Origin: Dichomitus squalens LYAD-421 SS1
Lineage: Eukaryota; Basidiomycota; Agaricomycetes; Polyporales; Polyporaceae
Assembly: GCF_000275845.1 (NCBI RefSeq)
Contig: NW_006766929.1
Coordinates: forward strand, 145,323 to 209,322
Direction of reading: 5' to 3'
Length of the DNA stretch: 64,000 nucleotides
Shown: piece by piece, positions 11,084 to 21,200 of the stretch
How positions within the stretch are numbered: the stretch's first letter is position 1
How the letters are laid out: each line of letters opens with the position of its first letter
Notes under the pieces: generated by a model
What the model saw: only the letters and a program-made list of their open reading frames with translations
Told to the model about the DNA's origin: nothing
The model's database searches: none
Translations under genes and position numbers: made by a program

Positions 11084-12996
11084 CTACCGCTCGGACATCT
11101 GCGCCAGGTAGTCAGAGAGCTGCGCGCAATACAAGGCGTCAGCATAACAGAAGACGCAGAACGAACGCAATGAAGGCGCACCTTGAGCGCACCAGCCCGA
11201 ATGCTCTCTGCGGCATTCTGAACATCCGGATTCGCCAGCACCCTCGTTACCGCATCCCTCGCAGCCAACTCCAAACCAGCAAGTGACCCGTCCCCAAGCA
11301 AACCCCCGTCTGTCGGGTGGCCGATGCCCGCATCTTCCTCCTCCTCTCGCCCGAAGTACTGGTTGGACGAGATCGATTGCGCGCCCTGGAACGACTGGAG
11401 ACGCGTCTGCGCCTCCGCAACCGCTTGTGGGTCGTACGAATTGCGCCCGAAGTACATGTCGGACGAAATCGCCTTCTGGTTGCCGAACTTCTCGCGGGCG
11501 TACGTGGGCGCATCCTCCGAAGCCGCCGCACTGTGCGCAGAGGTCAGCATCATCCTCGGCGAGACGTCCGCACCCCAAATTGAGGCATCGCAAGTAGGGT
11601 GCAGACGGTGGACTCACCTCGTAGACGCCGCCGCAGCAGCAGGGACAGCCCCGAACCCAAGGCGCTTGAAGCCCATCCCCAACCGCTCCAAATCCTGCGC
11701 ATTGCCCTTGGGCGTGGCGATCGCCGGCGATGTGACAGGCGTGCTCTTCGCCACGGGAGACTTCGCCTTGTTCGCGGCCGCCTGCTCGGCCGCAACGCGC
11801 GCGCGCTCCTCTGCCTCGGCCTTCTCGCGCTCGCGGTCGTAGCCCAGCTGGCGGATGCGCTCCGCTTCCTCCGCGGCCTTGCGTTCTGCCTCCTCGAAGT
11901 TCACTGGGGTCGCGGCCTTCTTCGCACCGAGCCCACCAAGCTTGGACTTCTTGGGCGCCGCGGTCGAGGCGGTGCTGGCGACGGAGGCAGGGGAGGAGTT
12001 CAGACGGGAGGCGCCGAGCTTGGACGTAGGCCTGGAAGACGCGATGGTGGAGGTGGAGGTGGAGCGGAGGGAGGCAGAGCTGACTGTGCGGGGGGCAGTG
12101 CCGAGGCTCGCTGCTTTGCCAATTACTGGAGGCGAGGTGGGCTTGGAGGAGGCGGCAGATGATGGTCTGGTTACGGGCTTGTCCCACGAGGAGAAGAAGT
12201 CTTCATCACCACCCTGCGGTACTGGTGTTGCGGAGACTTCGGCGCCTTCCACGAAGATCTTGTCGGGATATCTAGGAGTACGTTCTTACACGAATGCTAG
12301 AGTAGAGACGAAGACAACGACTTACTTAGCTGCATCCTCCCTGACACGTCGTGCGAGCTCCTCCTTGTACAACTCTGCGACGCGACTGGAGTACTTCTTC
12401 TTGGAATCGGAATCATTGAGCAGTGCCGCGCCACCGTGCTTGTTGAAGAACTCTGTTGCCGATGCGTTGCCGCCGACCTTCATAGTACGGAGCTGGTTCA
12501 GCTGCCAGCTATCCAGATTCGTCGATCTGCGCATACAACCCAACACATCAGTAAGCGCGGTACATTCCTTGGGACGGGCGCAGGCGCGGGACCAATGGGC
12601 CATACAACGTGGTAGGTTCAAGGCAAGGTTTAGCAACATGCTCGAGCGGATATATGTGCCGATAGTCATATTGGACATGGTCCGAGCTCCAGCCCCAACG
12701 ACCTCCGCGATTTGCGGTATACCACATCGGGAGTCATCACGTATCAACTGCACACTCACCGAACGAAACTGATATGGACACCCATGTTACGATGAACACT
12801 TGAACATTCTAAGCAGATGTATACGCCGAAGGTCACGCTAGACCATGTCGGATTGCGAGCCTGACAATCAAAACACATCTACTGACAACATTTAGCCCTG
12901 CTCGCCGTCACCCATCATCGGACACACCTTGTTCGCTTTTTGCGCCTTGAGCACCTTAAACACATGTTCCGTCTCGGCTTTTGTGGGGTCGGACAT
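11084..12996 (-). CDS. GLO3: Arf GTPase-activating protein Glo3
   Basis: Complement exons 12996-12928, 12878-12760, 12536-12326, 12270-11618, 11530-11182 and 11119-11084; 478 codons, all phases consistent. Exons 1-3 encode the ArfGAP zinc finger: CFDC, a 16-residue spacer, CLEC, then [22 protein letters not shown] with the catalytic arginine in the VHRNMG context. Next comes the Glo3-type extension ([36 protein letters not shown]). The central part is Ser/Thr/Ala-rich with a charged coiled-coil-like run ([28 protein letters not shown], quoted in part). The C-terminal Glo3 motif region is SDMYFGR and [10 protein letters not shown]. Glo3/ArfGAP2-3 stimulates GTP hydrolysis on Arf1 at COPI coats in Golgi-to-ER traffic. 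Intron 2 is long (223 nt). Fragments of this gene recur twice among the HET genes to the right, and HET gene A starts only 263 bp away on the other strand. Confidence 0.9.
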
Positions 12997-13259
12997 GATT
13001 GCTGGCGGAGTGAGTATGCGGAATCAAGGCAAGGCTACCAGACGGAGGGAGACAGAGCAATTCAGCAAGACGCTCAGACACAGACGTCCCCGCAAAGTTG
13101 CGGGCCACGTGGACAAGCCCCCGCCAATCATTCCCCAGCGCCTATCCTTTGCTTTTGCAACGGTCTTCCTCAGTCGCAGGCTTTCGTTCAATAAATTGCC
13201 CACCATTCCTCCTCTGGTTATGGTACAGAGGTCTCTTCTGCGGAGGTTCCGACGGTATC

Positions 13260-14966
13260 ATGCGAGTCCTTGACACGGAGACCGGCCAGTTCGTCGAGAT
13301 CGACCATCTAACAACGGAGTACGCGATCTTGTCGCATACCTGGGACCATCAGAATGGAGAGCAGACATACGCACAGCTGAAGAAGATTCAGGAACGCTAC
13401 ATTCTGCGGCCTGGGGCACGTCCTCAAAACAATGCTCCCCATCGACAGGACAATCCGACCTCTGCTGCCACACCCCCTTACAGCCCATCCTCTCCAACCC
13501 CAGCTACTAGCTGCGCTCCGTTCCCCGCAGCCCGAGAGGCTGCTTCTACGACAACACTTCCGAACGAGCGTACGGCGCTCCTCGCTGGTGGTGTCGGCCC
13601 GACGGAGGGACGACTTGAAGACACCTATGCAGTCAATGCTTGCCCTCACGATACCACTCAGTCGCGCCTGAGCGGCCCTTGGCGAAGGCTGCTGCAATTC
13701 CTCCATCTCATCATCCGTTCCGCAGCGCGCTTCGTCAAACTGCTGGGACATTCCCCGCCAGCCGACTCGATATCAACGGTTCCGGAACCAGTCCTCGCTC
13801 ATGTTGTCATTCACGACACCGCGGCTCCTCCTGTCGAGGAGTCCTCCGCACGTCCGCCGGCTTCATCCTCAAGTAGCCGTGTCCCGAATGCTCCTGCGTG
13901 CATATGGGACGACCCGGAGCTGTCACCGAAAATCAAGTTGGCGTGTGCGGTCGCACGCCAGGCGGAACACCGATACATCTGGATCGACTCGTGTTGCATC
14001 GACAAGGCGAGCAGCTCCGAGCTCTCCGAGGCCATCAATTCGATGTATATGTGGTATGGGGACTCGGCCATATGCTACGCATACCTGGCAGATGTTCCCC
14101 CTGGCGAGTCGTCTCAATCTGAGGGATCATTCTTCCGTAAGAGCCGATGGTTCACACGCGGATGGACACTCCAGGAGCTCATCGCGCCCGGTCGATTGGT
14201 TTTCCTCTCCGCCGACTGGGAAATCATTGGGTCCAAGGGAGATTTCATCGATGTTCTCGAGCAGATGACTGGCATTGATAGGGAAGCCCTGCTGCTTGAC
14301 ACAGGGTTGGACGAATTCTCTGTTGCTCAACGCTTCTCATGGGCCTCGAAGCGAGAGACGGAGAGAGTGGAAGACCAAGCGTACTCGTTGATGGGAATCT
14401 TCGACATCAATATGCCCACCCTCTACGGCGAGGGTGATCGTGCACTCCGGCGGCTGCAGGAGGAGATCCTGCGGCGAACGCCAGACCAGAGCCTCTTCGC
14501 TTGGGGAGGTGCCTGGAAGCCCCCCTTGGATGTCGATGAACAGCTTAACGACGTTGCCTCTGTACCCAGAGACAAGGCATATCGATTGATGGCATACTCT
14601 CCAAGCTCTGAATCCTCGATCACTGCTTCTCTCAAAGAGTTCCTTGTCGCCCATACCACCAGAGCTATTCCCCATGACGAAGTCGGCCATCGCCTCCAGC
14701 TCCCTAGTCTTTCCCCGACCGAATATACCTTCACGCCGTACGGCATCCGCACGCAGCTACCCGTCCTACCCCTCTTTGCTGTTCTTCACCCAGACGCGAC
14801 AGACGTACCTCACGATCACCCCATGTCTCACTGGTACCTCGCCATCCTTGGCTGTGAACACGGTGATCATCCCGGACACCTCCTCGGGAGAGTCTGTCGC
14901 ATACTACCCTCCAAATCAGGCGTCGACCTCTTATATGCGGGGTGGATTAGACTCGTCCGGGAGTGA
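13260..14966 (+). CDS. HET-domain protein A, cut by in-frame TGA
   Basis: Single open frame of 568 codons starting at the ATG shared by all copies (MRVLDTETGQFVEIDH). The HET domain begins with YAILSHTWDHQNGEQTY and resumes, after an insert of about 160 residues, at residue 215: IWDDPELSPKIK, YIWIDSCCIDKASSSELSEAINSMY, CYAYLADVPPG, SRWFTRGWTLQELIAP. C-terminal to it lie FSVAQRFSWASKRETERVEDQAYSLMG and LYGEGDRALRRLQEEI. The insert contains NERTALLAGG and an amphipathic stretch RLLQFLHLIIRSAARFVKLLG. HET domains act in heterokaryon incompatibility and are thought to trigger cell death. The TGA at 14964-14966 sits where HET B has CGA, and the same frame continues to 15551, so this copy is truncated relative to C and D unless the stop is read through. 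The frame is also open upstream to 13098 but the conserved ATG is preferred. Confidence 0.8.
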   Translation: MRVLDTETGQFVEIDHLTTEYAILSHTWDHQNGEQTYAQLKKIQERYILRPGARPQNNAPHRQDNPTSAATPPYSPSSPTPATSCAPFPAAREAASTTTLPNERTALLAGGVGPTEGRLEDTYAVNACPHDTTQSRLSGPWRRLLQFLHLIIRSAARFVKLLGHSPPADSISTVPEPVLAHVVIHDTAAPPVEESSARPPASSSSSRVPNAPACIWDDPELSPKIKLACAVARQAEHRYIWIDSCCIDKASSSELSEAINSMYMWYGDSAICYAYLADVPPGESSQSEGSFFRKSRWFTRGWTLQELIAPGRLVFLSADWEIIGSKGDFIDVLEQMTGIDREALLLDTGLDEFSVAQRFSWASKRETERVEDQAYSLMGIFDINMPTLYGEGDRALRRLQEEILRRTPDQSLFAWGGAWKPPLDVDEQLNDVASVPRDKAYRLMAYSPSSESSITASLKEFLVAHTTRAIPHDEVGHRLQLPSLSPTEYTFTPYGIRTQLPVLPLFAVLHPDATDVPHDHPMSHWYLAILGCEHGDHPGHLLGRVCRILPSKSGVDLLYAGWIRLVRE

Positions 14967-15551
14967 GAGTTGCCCGGCCCCTTTGTTGGCCCAGATATGC
15001 TCGCGTTGTCGCCGGTCACTCTCGAACGCTGCCATCCACGGATAGAGCTTCGGACTGTCTACATATCGCACCCCGCCCGCCGAGCCAGGCGCTCAGAGGA
15101 TGGTCCATATATTTTTGAGCACCATAGCGATATTGCCCTGAAACTGTCACTGGTGACTCGTGATGCTCTCCGCGCCCAGAAGTACACCGTCAGTCTCCAA
15201 GGTCCTGATCAGGCTCATCCGACGATGTACCGGCTCACATTGTCCCACGACGACCACACTATCACCATCGAGTACGACTATACGCTCGAGTTTGGAGGGG
15301 TGCAGATGATGATGCGTGCACGTGTAGAGGTGTGGGGGAGCCTCCGACCGTCTACCGACGTCCTCTCGACACCGTCTCCGCGCGAAGTGACTTGGCACGA
15401 CTTAACCCCGTGGTGGACATCGCACAAGGACCAACAAGTTACTGTGCGTGTAGGGGCGGATACGCTCGCTATCACACTTGGCCTGACGCTCCTCAAGCCA
15501 TCGCTGTACGCCGTCCGGGTCGGGATAAACCGCCACTCGGACGCCGCTTAG
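14967..15551 (+). pseudogene. C-terminal remainder of HET A after the TGA
   Basis: In the same frame as HET A, 195 further codons match the C-terminal region of copies C and D: GPDMLALSP, ELRTVYISHPAR, RDALRAQKYT, PDQAHPTMYRLTLSHDDHTITIEYDYTLE, MRARVEVWG, and LGLTLLKPSLYAVRVGINRHS. No frameshift is seen, only the single stop in front. The family role of this region is unknown. Confidence 0.75.
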
Positions 15552-16369
15552 ATTGTAGAGTCGGCAAGGATCGGGCCTGTCGAGCACGAGCTCGCAGAAC
15601 AGTGGACCGGAGAACAAGTCGAGTCCCGGTATGGTCGAGGACCCGAGCGACGACTGGTATCGTCATACCTATGACTCTGAAGAGTGGTGAAGACGACTGA
15701 GGATGGGGACGAGGTGAATGCTACAAAGGCCGAACCGCCTCAAGATGACGCGACTTGTGGAAGGGTGGAGACGATGTGTCGCCTTGACCAGTCTGGGTAT
15801 TTTCTCTACGATGTTCGTCTCGGTTTTCGATGTACGATCCTAAGGTCATGGACTTGATCTTCCCTTTCTTGTACGTACCGGTATGTTCATGGGACGAACG
15901 TAGGTTACAACGGACACTTGGCGTTTTTGTGCACATGAATACGTTAGACTATATTGACAAACAATCTGCCAAGGTATGTATGCTCTGGGAATGGGTCGTA
16001 GCACTCGAAATGGCGATTGACTAGATTCAGCATGGCCCCATCTGCACATATCACAGTGGTCGGGAGCAAAACGAAGACAAGCGAATGACTGCTCAGTGAG
16101 TATCGATCACGCCCCACCTAATGTTCTGCCCGCCTCACGTCCAGTATCAGCGAGGCATACTCGTACCCCAACGCAACATCCGTCATATGAGCGGACGCCG
16201 GAAACCCCCAGCTGCAGGATTACGGTGACTATACGTCCAGCTCCCAGAAGTCGACAACGCGACCCAAGGGGACGACACGGTGAGGAGCGGAGAGCAGGGT
16301 GGCTATATGCGCGCCTGGAGATGTCTAGGAGCACTATGTTGTATAAATAGTCTGCGGCAATGTCAGGAT
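15552..16369. other. 3' flank of HET A
   Basis: Sequence resembling the 3' ends of the other copies, including a stretch like GACCAGTCTGGGTAT also found after B and D. Towards the right it takes up similarity to the 3' flank of the intact coproporphyrinogen oxidase gene (GGGTGGCTATATGCGCGCCT near 16300, compare 38050). No gene of its own. Confidence 0.5.
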
Positions 16370-17380
16370 GCGCGACGGAAAGTGCGAAGAAATTCGAGCT
16401 GTGGCACTCGCAAGAACAAATTTCTTACGCTCGAGCCCTGCATTCGACGCCTATTCCCTCCGATCCTTCAGCACCTCGACAAGCTTCCCCTCCCTGCTCT
16501 CCGCCTCCGTCCCAAGCTCGCTTATGTACTCCGTCTCCGACAGACTCATGAGGATACTCTCCGAGCCCCGGACGGCATCAACCCAAACTTCGTCCCCCGG
16601 TCAAACACCAGGTCGAACTCGACGTACTGCCCACGGCGAATCAGCTGCCACCTCTTCTCGTGCTCCGTGCTCGCCGCCTTGTACCGCCGCTCGAGGATCG
16701 AGACGTACGACGGCACGAACGCGAAGGTCTCTGCGGTCCTCTGCCGCGCCACGTCGTCTCCGGCAAACCGCTTGTGCGGCTCGCCGCAGAGGTCGTCAAA
16801 GCAGATCCCGCGCGACGAGCCGGGTCGCACCACGTCTTGAACGTGGAGTAGAGATCCGCCCCGTGCGCGTCACACGCGGCCCAGATCATCCTGTTGAAAG
16901 GCTCTGCGTCCTCCTCGTACAGGTACGACGGGGTCAAGTCGGTGCTGCCCCCGAACCATCACGGGATGAGCTTTCCGGGCTTGCCGTGCGCGGGCGGCCT
17001 CCTCCTCCGTCGGCTGCGTGGTGATCTCGAAACAGCGATAGTTGGCGTGGACGGTGGGCACATGCGGACTGCGCGGATGGATGAAGAGTGATAGCCCTGC
17101 TTCGAAGAAGGGGACGGCAGACTGGACGTCGGGGATGGAGGGCGAATCCGCGCACATGTGCATGATGGTGGTGATGGGGGAGGGAGGATACCGTGCACAA
17201 CGGAGATAAGCCACCCCGCCTTCTCCAGTATCGTCTCCGGTGGGACGGGGGAGAGACACCTAACGCGCAAAACAAAAGAGGCGGAGCGAAGAGTCGCGCT
17301 TGAAAGACGGCGCTGGAGTCGAGCTTCTCGAACGCGTCAACGATTTCGTCCTGGAGCTTCGAGATGTACTAGCACTCCCC
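16370..17380 (-). pseudogene. Coproporphyrinogen III oxidase relic 1
   Basis: Degenerate copy of the intact gene at 38.2-39.3 kb, nearly full length. Recognisable pieces on the complement, in several frames: [47 protein letters not shown] and [17 protein letters not shown]. The segment around the family signature (KKWCDEYFYIPHRGESRG in the intact gene) is largely deleted, and frameshifts and stops occur throughout. The N-terminal end runs to about 17380 and is joined, after a short stretch, to a Glo3 relic. It cannot make the enzyme. Confidence 0.85.
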
Positions 17381-17479
17381 AACGCCGTGGCTATGGGAAT
17401 GTGAGAGGCAGCGACGATGGTGCCAATGAGGATGTGAACGTACATGTGAGTAACAAGCTGATGCGCAGAGAACTGGCCA

Positions 17480-17700
17480 TATCCCCCTGCCCGAAGCACT
17501 GGTTGGACGGATTAGACTGCGTCCCCTAGGACATCTTGGGCGTATCCCCACCGCCGCAAAAGCATGCAGGTCGTACAAGCTACGCCCGAGGTAGATATGG
17601 GACGGAATCGCGTTCTGGTTGCCCAACTTCTCGCGCGCGTACATTGGCGCATCCTCCGAGGCCGCAGCGGTACTCGTGCACAGCGGGTGCAGGTCTGCGT
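17480..17700 (-). pseudogene. Glo3 exon-5 relic 1
   Basis: Matches the 5' half of Glo3 exon 5 on the complement ([25 protein letters not shown] in Glo3 corresponds here to YAREKLGNQNAIPSHIYLGRS, quoted in part), including the exon start and a little of the preceding intron. It is frame-disrupted and lacks the zinc-finger exons. Confidence 0.8.
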
Positions 17701-18717
17701 ACGTCTATCCTCAACGTATAGTCTATCCGTTCGCGGCCATACGGGAAGATTGGACGCACCACATTCGTCCTTTACTGACAGTGGGTGCGAGCACTGCGAG
17801 AAGGGAAAGACGCCAGACGGTTGCGGCATTCTATGTAGGCGCCTCCGTGCCCAGCTCCGACGTCGAAGGCTCGAGCCGCTTGACCAATCCTGCTAGTTGC
17901 ACGGTTTTGCTTCTGTATCAATACCAACTGGTGTCTGTAACATGCATCAACGTGCAGCAACATATCTCTGGGGCACCAGAAATGCTCGAGGCCCGTGGCT
18001 TCCTCAAGACATCCACCACTACGCCACGACGCTGCCTTTGTACATCCTACTTCAACGGTGTCGGCGAATCACTCTCGCCACTGATGGAAGCTGTCGATGT
18101 AATGCCACGCCAGTATCGAGCTGACTCCGCCCTGCAATCGAAATCGCCATGCAGCCACGCGCCGGTAGCTTTAGGAATGATACCACCGCGTAGCCGACAT
18201 TCCACTGCGTCATCACAGTGTACACGCGGTGTGGTGGCCTTTGAAAGTAAAGTTCAAACCGTAGTCGGATGGGCAATATTGTCACTGAAGATGAGCGAGG
18301 CAATCGCTACATAATAAGTCACGATGAGCTTCAGCGTTGTCACATCCAAGGTGCGCCTGCGTCGTCCGACGTCAAACAAAGTTTGCGCTGACAGAAAGGC
18401 CCGAGGTTCCGGCATATAACTGGTCCAAACGCAGGTGAAGGGGTCCTTGTAACCCTGATATATTACTCGCTCCCGCAACAGCGTACCTGGAGTCTTGCCC
18501 ACGAACCTACTGCTGCTCGTCATCTCCCCTATCTCATACGTGTCCATCCTCTCTCCACCGACGTCTAACGGTTAGACGTTCCTCCTCGTCTATCCCCCCT
18601 TCTTGTCCATTTCCTGCGTGAAGGCTGCTTTCCACCGTCAGTACCAATCCATCTGTCTTTGCTCTGCTCTACTGACGGCCATTTCTGAATGATTTTCCTA
18701 AAGGTCTCGACGACTTA
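17701..18717. other. Upstream region of HET B, duplicated
   Basis: Homologous by eye to 27.0-28.5 kb: both contain TGTATCAATA/TATATCAATC-type lines followed by CATGCATCAACGTGCAGCA, and later a similar stretch before the HET start. Short frames only; no gene. Confidence 0.5.
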
Positions 18718-21200
18718 ATGCGAGTCCTTGACACGCATTCCGGACAGTTCGTTCAGGCAGATCTTCAAAGTATAACATTCGCCATCTTGTCGCACACCTG
18801 GGATCGCGAAAAGGGCGAGCAGTCGTTTGAACAGCTGCGAGAGATCCAGAGCCGATATGCTTCGAAGCTGGATGCCAATTTTCATGACCACTCACATACA
18901 CGGCTCCATACCTCCTCTGCCCTCGTACCTGAGGATGGACCGTCCCCTTCACAATTCCGATCCCCAACTGTCGACACAGTATATCCACCTACATCATCCG
19001 CGGACGCCTCTATAGCGTTCCTGATTGAAGAAGTGGCCCTTCTTTCTGATCGCGTCAGCTCTATGGAATGACGCATCCCTCCGGAGACTCCATGCACGGT
19101 GGAAGCCACTGGGCGATCGCGGCTCGGCAATTGATGCAAACGGATGTTGCAATTCCTTTTCCTGGTCTTCACGCCCATATCCCGCCTCATCCTTCTCGTC
19201 GTCAATCAACTACGTTTACATCCGTCAGCCGCTACTTCCCTAGAGCCGGTGACCTCAAGACTCCTCATCCCCGAGGCCGTAGACGCACCCGTAGAGAACT
19301 CCTCTCCACCGCTTCCTGCGGAACCTATCTCAGAAAATCGTGCACAGACAGCCCTTCCTCCGATATGGGACGATCCCCAGTTGTCACCTAAGATCAAGAT
19401 GGCGTGTGCGGTAGCACGCGAGGCGGGCTTCCGGTATATCTGGATAGACTCATGCTGCATCGACAAGGTGAGCAGCTCAGAGCTCTCAGAGGCCATCAAT
19501 TCGATGTATGCGTGGTACGGGGACGCAGACATTTGCCACACGTATCTGGCCGATGTCCCTCCCGGCGATGCACCTCATTCAGAGGACTCATCCTTCCGCG
19601 AGAGCCGTTGGTTCAGGCGCGGATGGACACTCCAGGAGCTCATCGCACCCGCCGAATTGATGATTATTTGACTGGGAATCTATTGGGTCAAAGGACGATC
19701 TCATCGACGTACTCGAGAAGACGACTCGCATCGATCGAGGTGCACTGCTGCATGAGACAGAGCTGGATACATTCTCCGTTGCTCAACGGTTCTCTTGGGC
19801 CTCGAACCGAGAGACGGAGAGGGTGGAAGACCGAGCATACTCGTTGATGGGAATCTTTGACATCAACATGCCTACCCTCTACGGCGAGGGTCATCGTGCG
19901 CTGCGACGGCTACAGGAGGAGGTCTTGCGGCGAACACCGGACCAGAGCATCTTCGCTTGGGGCAGCACCTGGAAGCCTTCCTCAGACTTCCATGAAGAGC
20001 CTGACGACGCTTCCTCTGTACCCCGAGACAAGGCATATCAACTGATAGCAAACTTTCTGAGCAATGATTCGTTGATTACTACTTCGCTCAAACGGTTCCA
20101 GGTCGCCCATACGATCGGAGCTGTTCCCTATGACGAAGTCCGCCTTCGCCTCCAACTCTATGGTTTTCTCCCTACCGAATGGACCTTTACGTCGTACGGC
20201 ATTCGCACGCAGCTACCCGTCCTACGCCTCTCTGCTATTCTTCATCCAGATGAGACAGAGGTCCCCGACGATCACCCCATGTCCCATTGGTACCTCGCCA
20301 TCCTTGGCTGTGAACACGGTGATCATCCCGGACACCTCCTCGGGAGAGTCTGTCACATACTACCCTCTAAGTCAGGCGTCGACCTCTTATATGCCGGTTG
20401 GATTACACTCGCCCTAGAACGAGACTTGCCCGGCCCTTATCGGGGCCCTGATATGCTCGCGTCGTCGCCGGCTACTATCGAAGACTGCCATTCACAGATA
20501 GAGCTCCGGACTGTCTACATATCTCATCCATCCCGCCCGGCCAGGCGCTCAGAGACATATCTGGATCGTTTCCGGTCCCATAGCAGTATCTTCTTGACAC
20601 TGTCACGGGAGACTCGTGGTGCTCTCCGCGCCCAGCAGTACAACATTAGTCTCCAACGTCCTGATCAGGCGCATCCGACGACGCACCGGCTCACATTGTC
20701 CCGCCATGACCACACTATCTCCATCCAGTACGACCATACACTCAAACTCGGCGGGGAAGGTTTCACAATGCGTGCACGTGTGGAGGTGTCGGGGAAGCTC
20801 CGATCCCCCCCCCCCCGGCGACGTCCTTTCGACACAGTCTCCAAGCGAAGTGACTTGGTGCAACTTCACGCTATGGTCCATATCGCTCGGTGACAAACAA
20901 GTTACTGTGCGCGCAGGGGAGGAGCTCGCTATCAACCTCGACCTGACGCTCCTCGGGCCATCGTGGTATGCGATCCGGGTTGGGACAGACCGCCACTCTG
21001 ATGCGACCCCAACTGTTGAGAGTCGGCAAGGAGAGGCGCCCGGTCCGGTGGGCCCACACGGCAACGGAGTGGATTTGACCAGTCTGGGTATCTTCTCTGT
21101 GATGTCCGACTCGGTTCTCGATGTACGGTTCCTAGGTTTTGGGCTTGATCTTGCCGAAGATGGTTTATTGTTTACTGGTATGTTCATAGGACGAGTCTAA
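18718..21200 (+). pseudogene. HET-domain gene B, multiply broken
   Basis: Starts with the conserved ATG (MRVLDTHSGQFVQ) and is alignable to the end with HET D. Lesions seen: TGA at 19069-19071, where HET D has CGA; a second TGA near 19132 in the insert; about 5 nt lost near 19665, just after TLQELIAP, which shifts the frame; and a shift at a run of about 12 C near 20806-20818, after which DVLSTQSPSEV is read in another frame. Between lesions the sequence is well kept (IWDDPQLSPKIKMACAVARE, IDSCCIDK, LYGEGHRALRRLQEE, HWYLAILGCEHGDHPGHLLG), so decay is recent. The plus-strand fragments between stops are unlikely to be separate genes. Confidence 0.85.

Noticed and set aside
11599..12772. Long plus-strand frames antisense to Glo3
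   Set aside because: Shadow frames of a GC-rich coding exon; the minus strand has the ArfGAP domain and splice sites.
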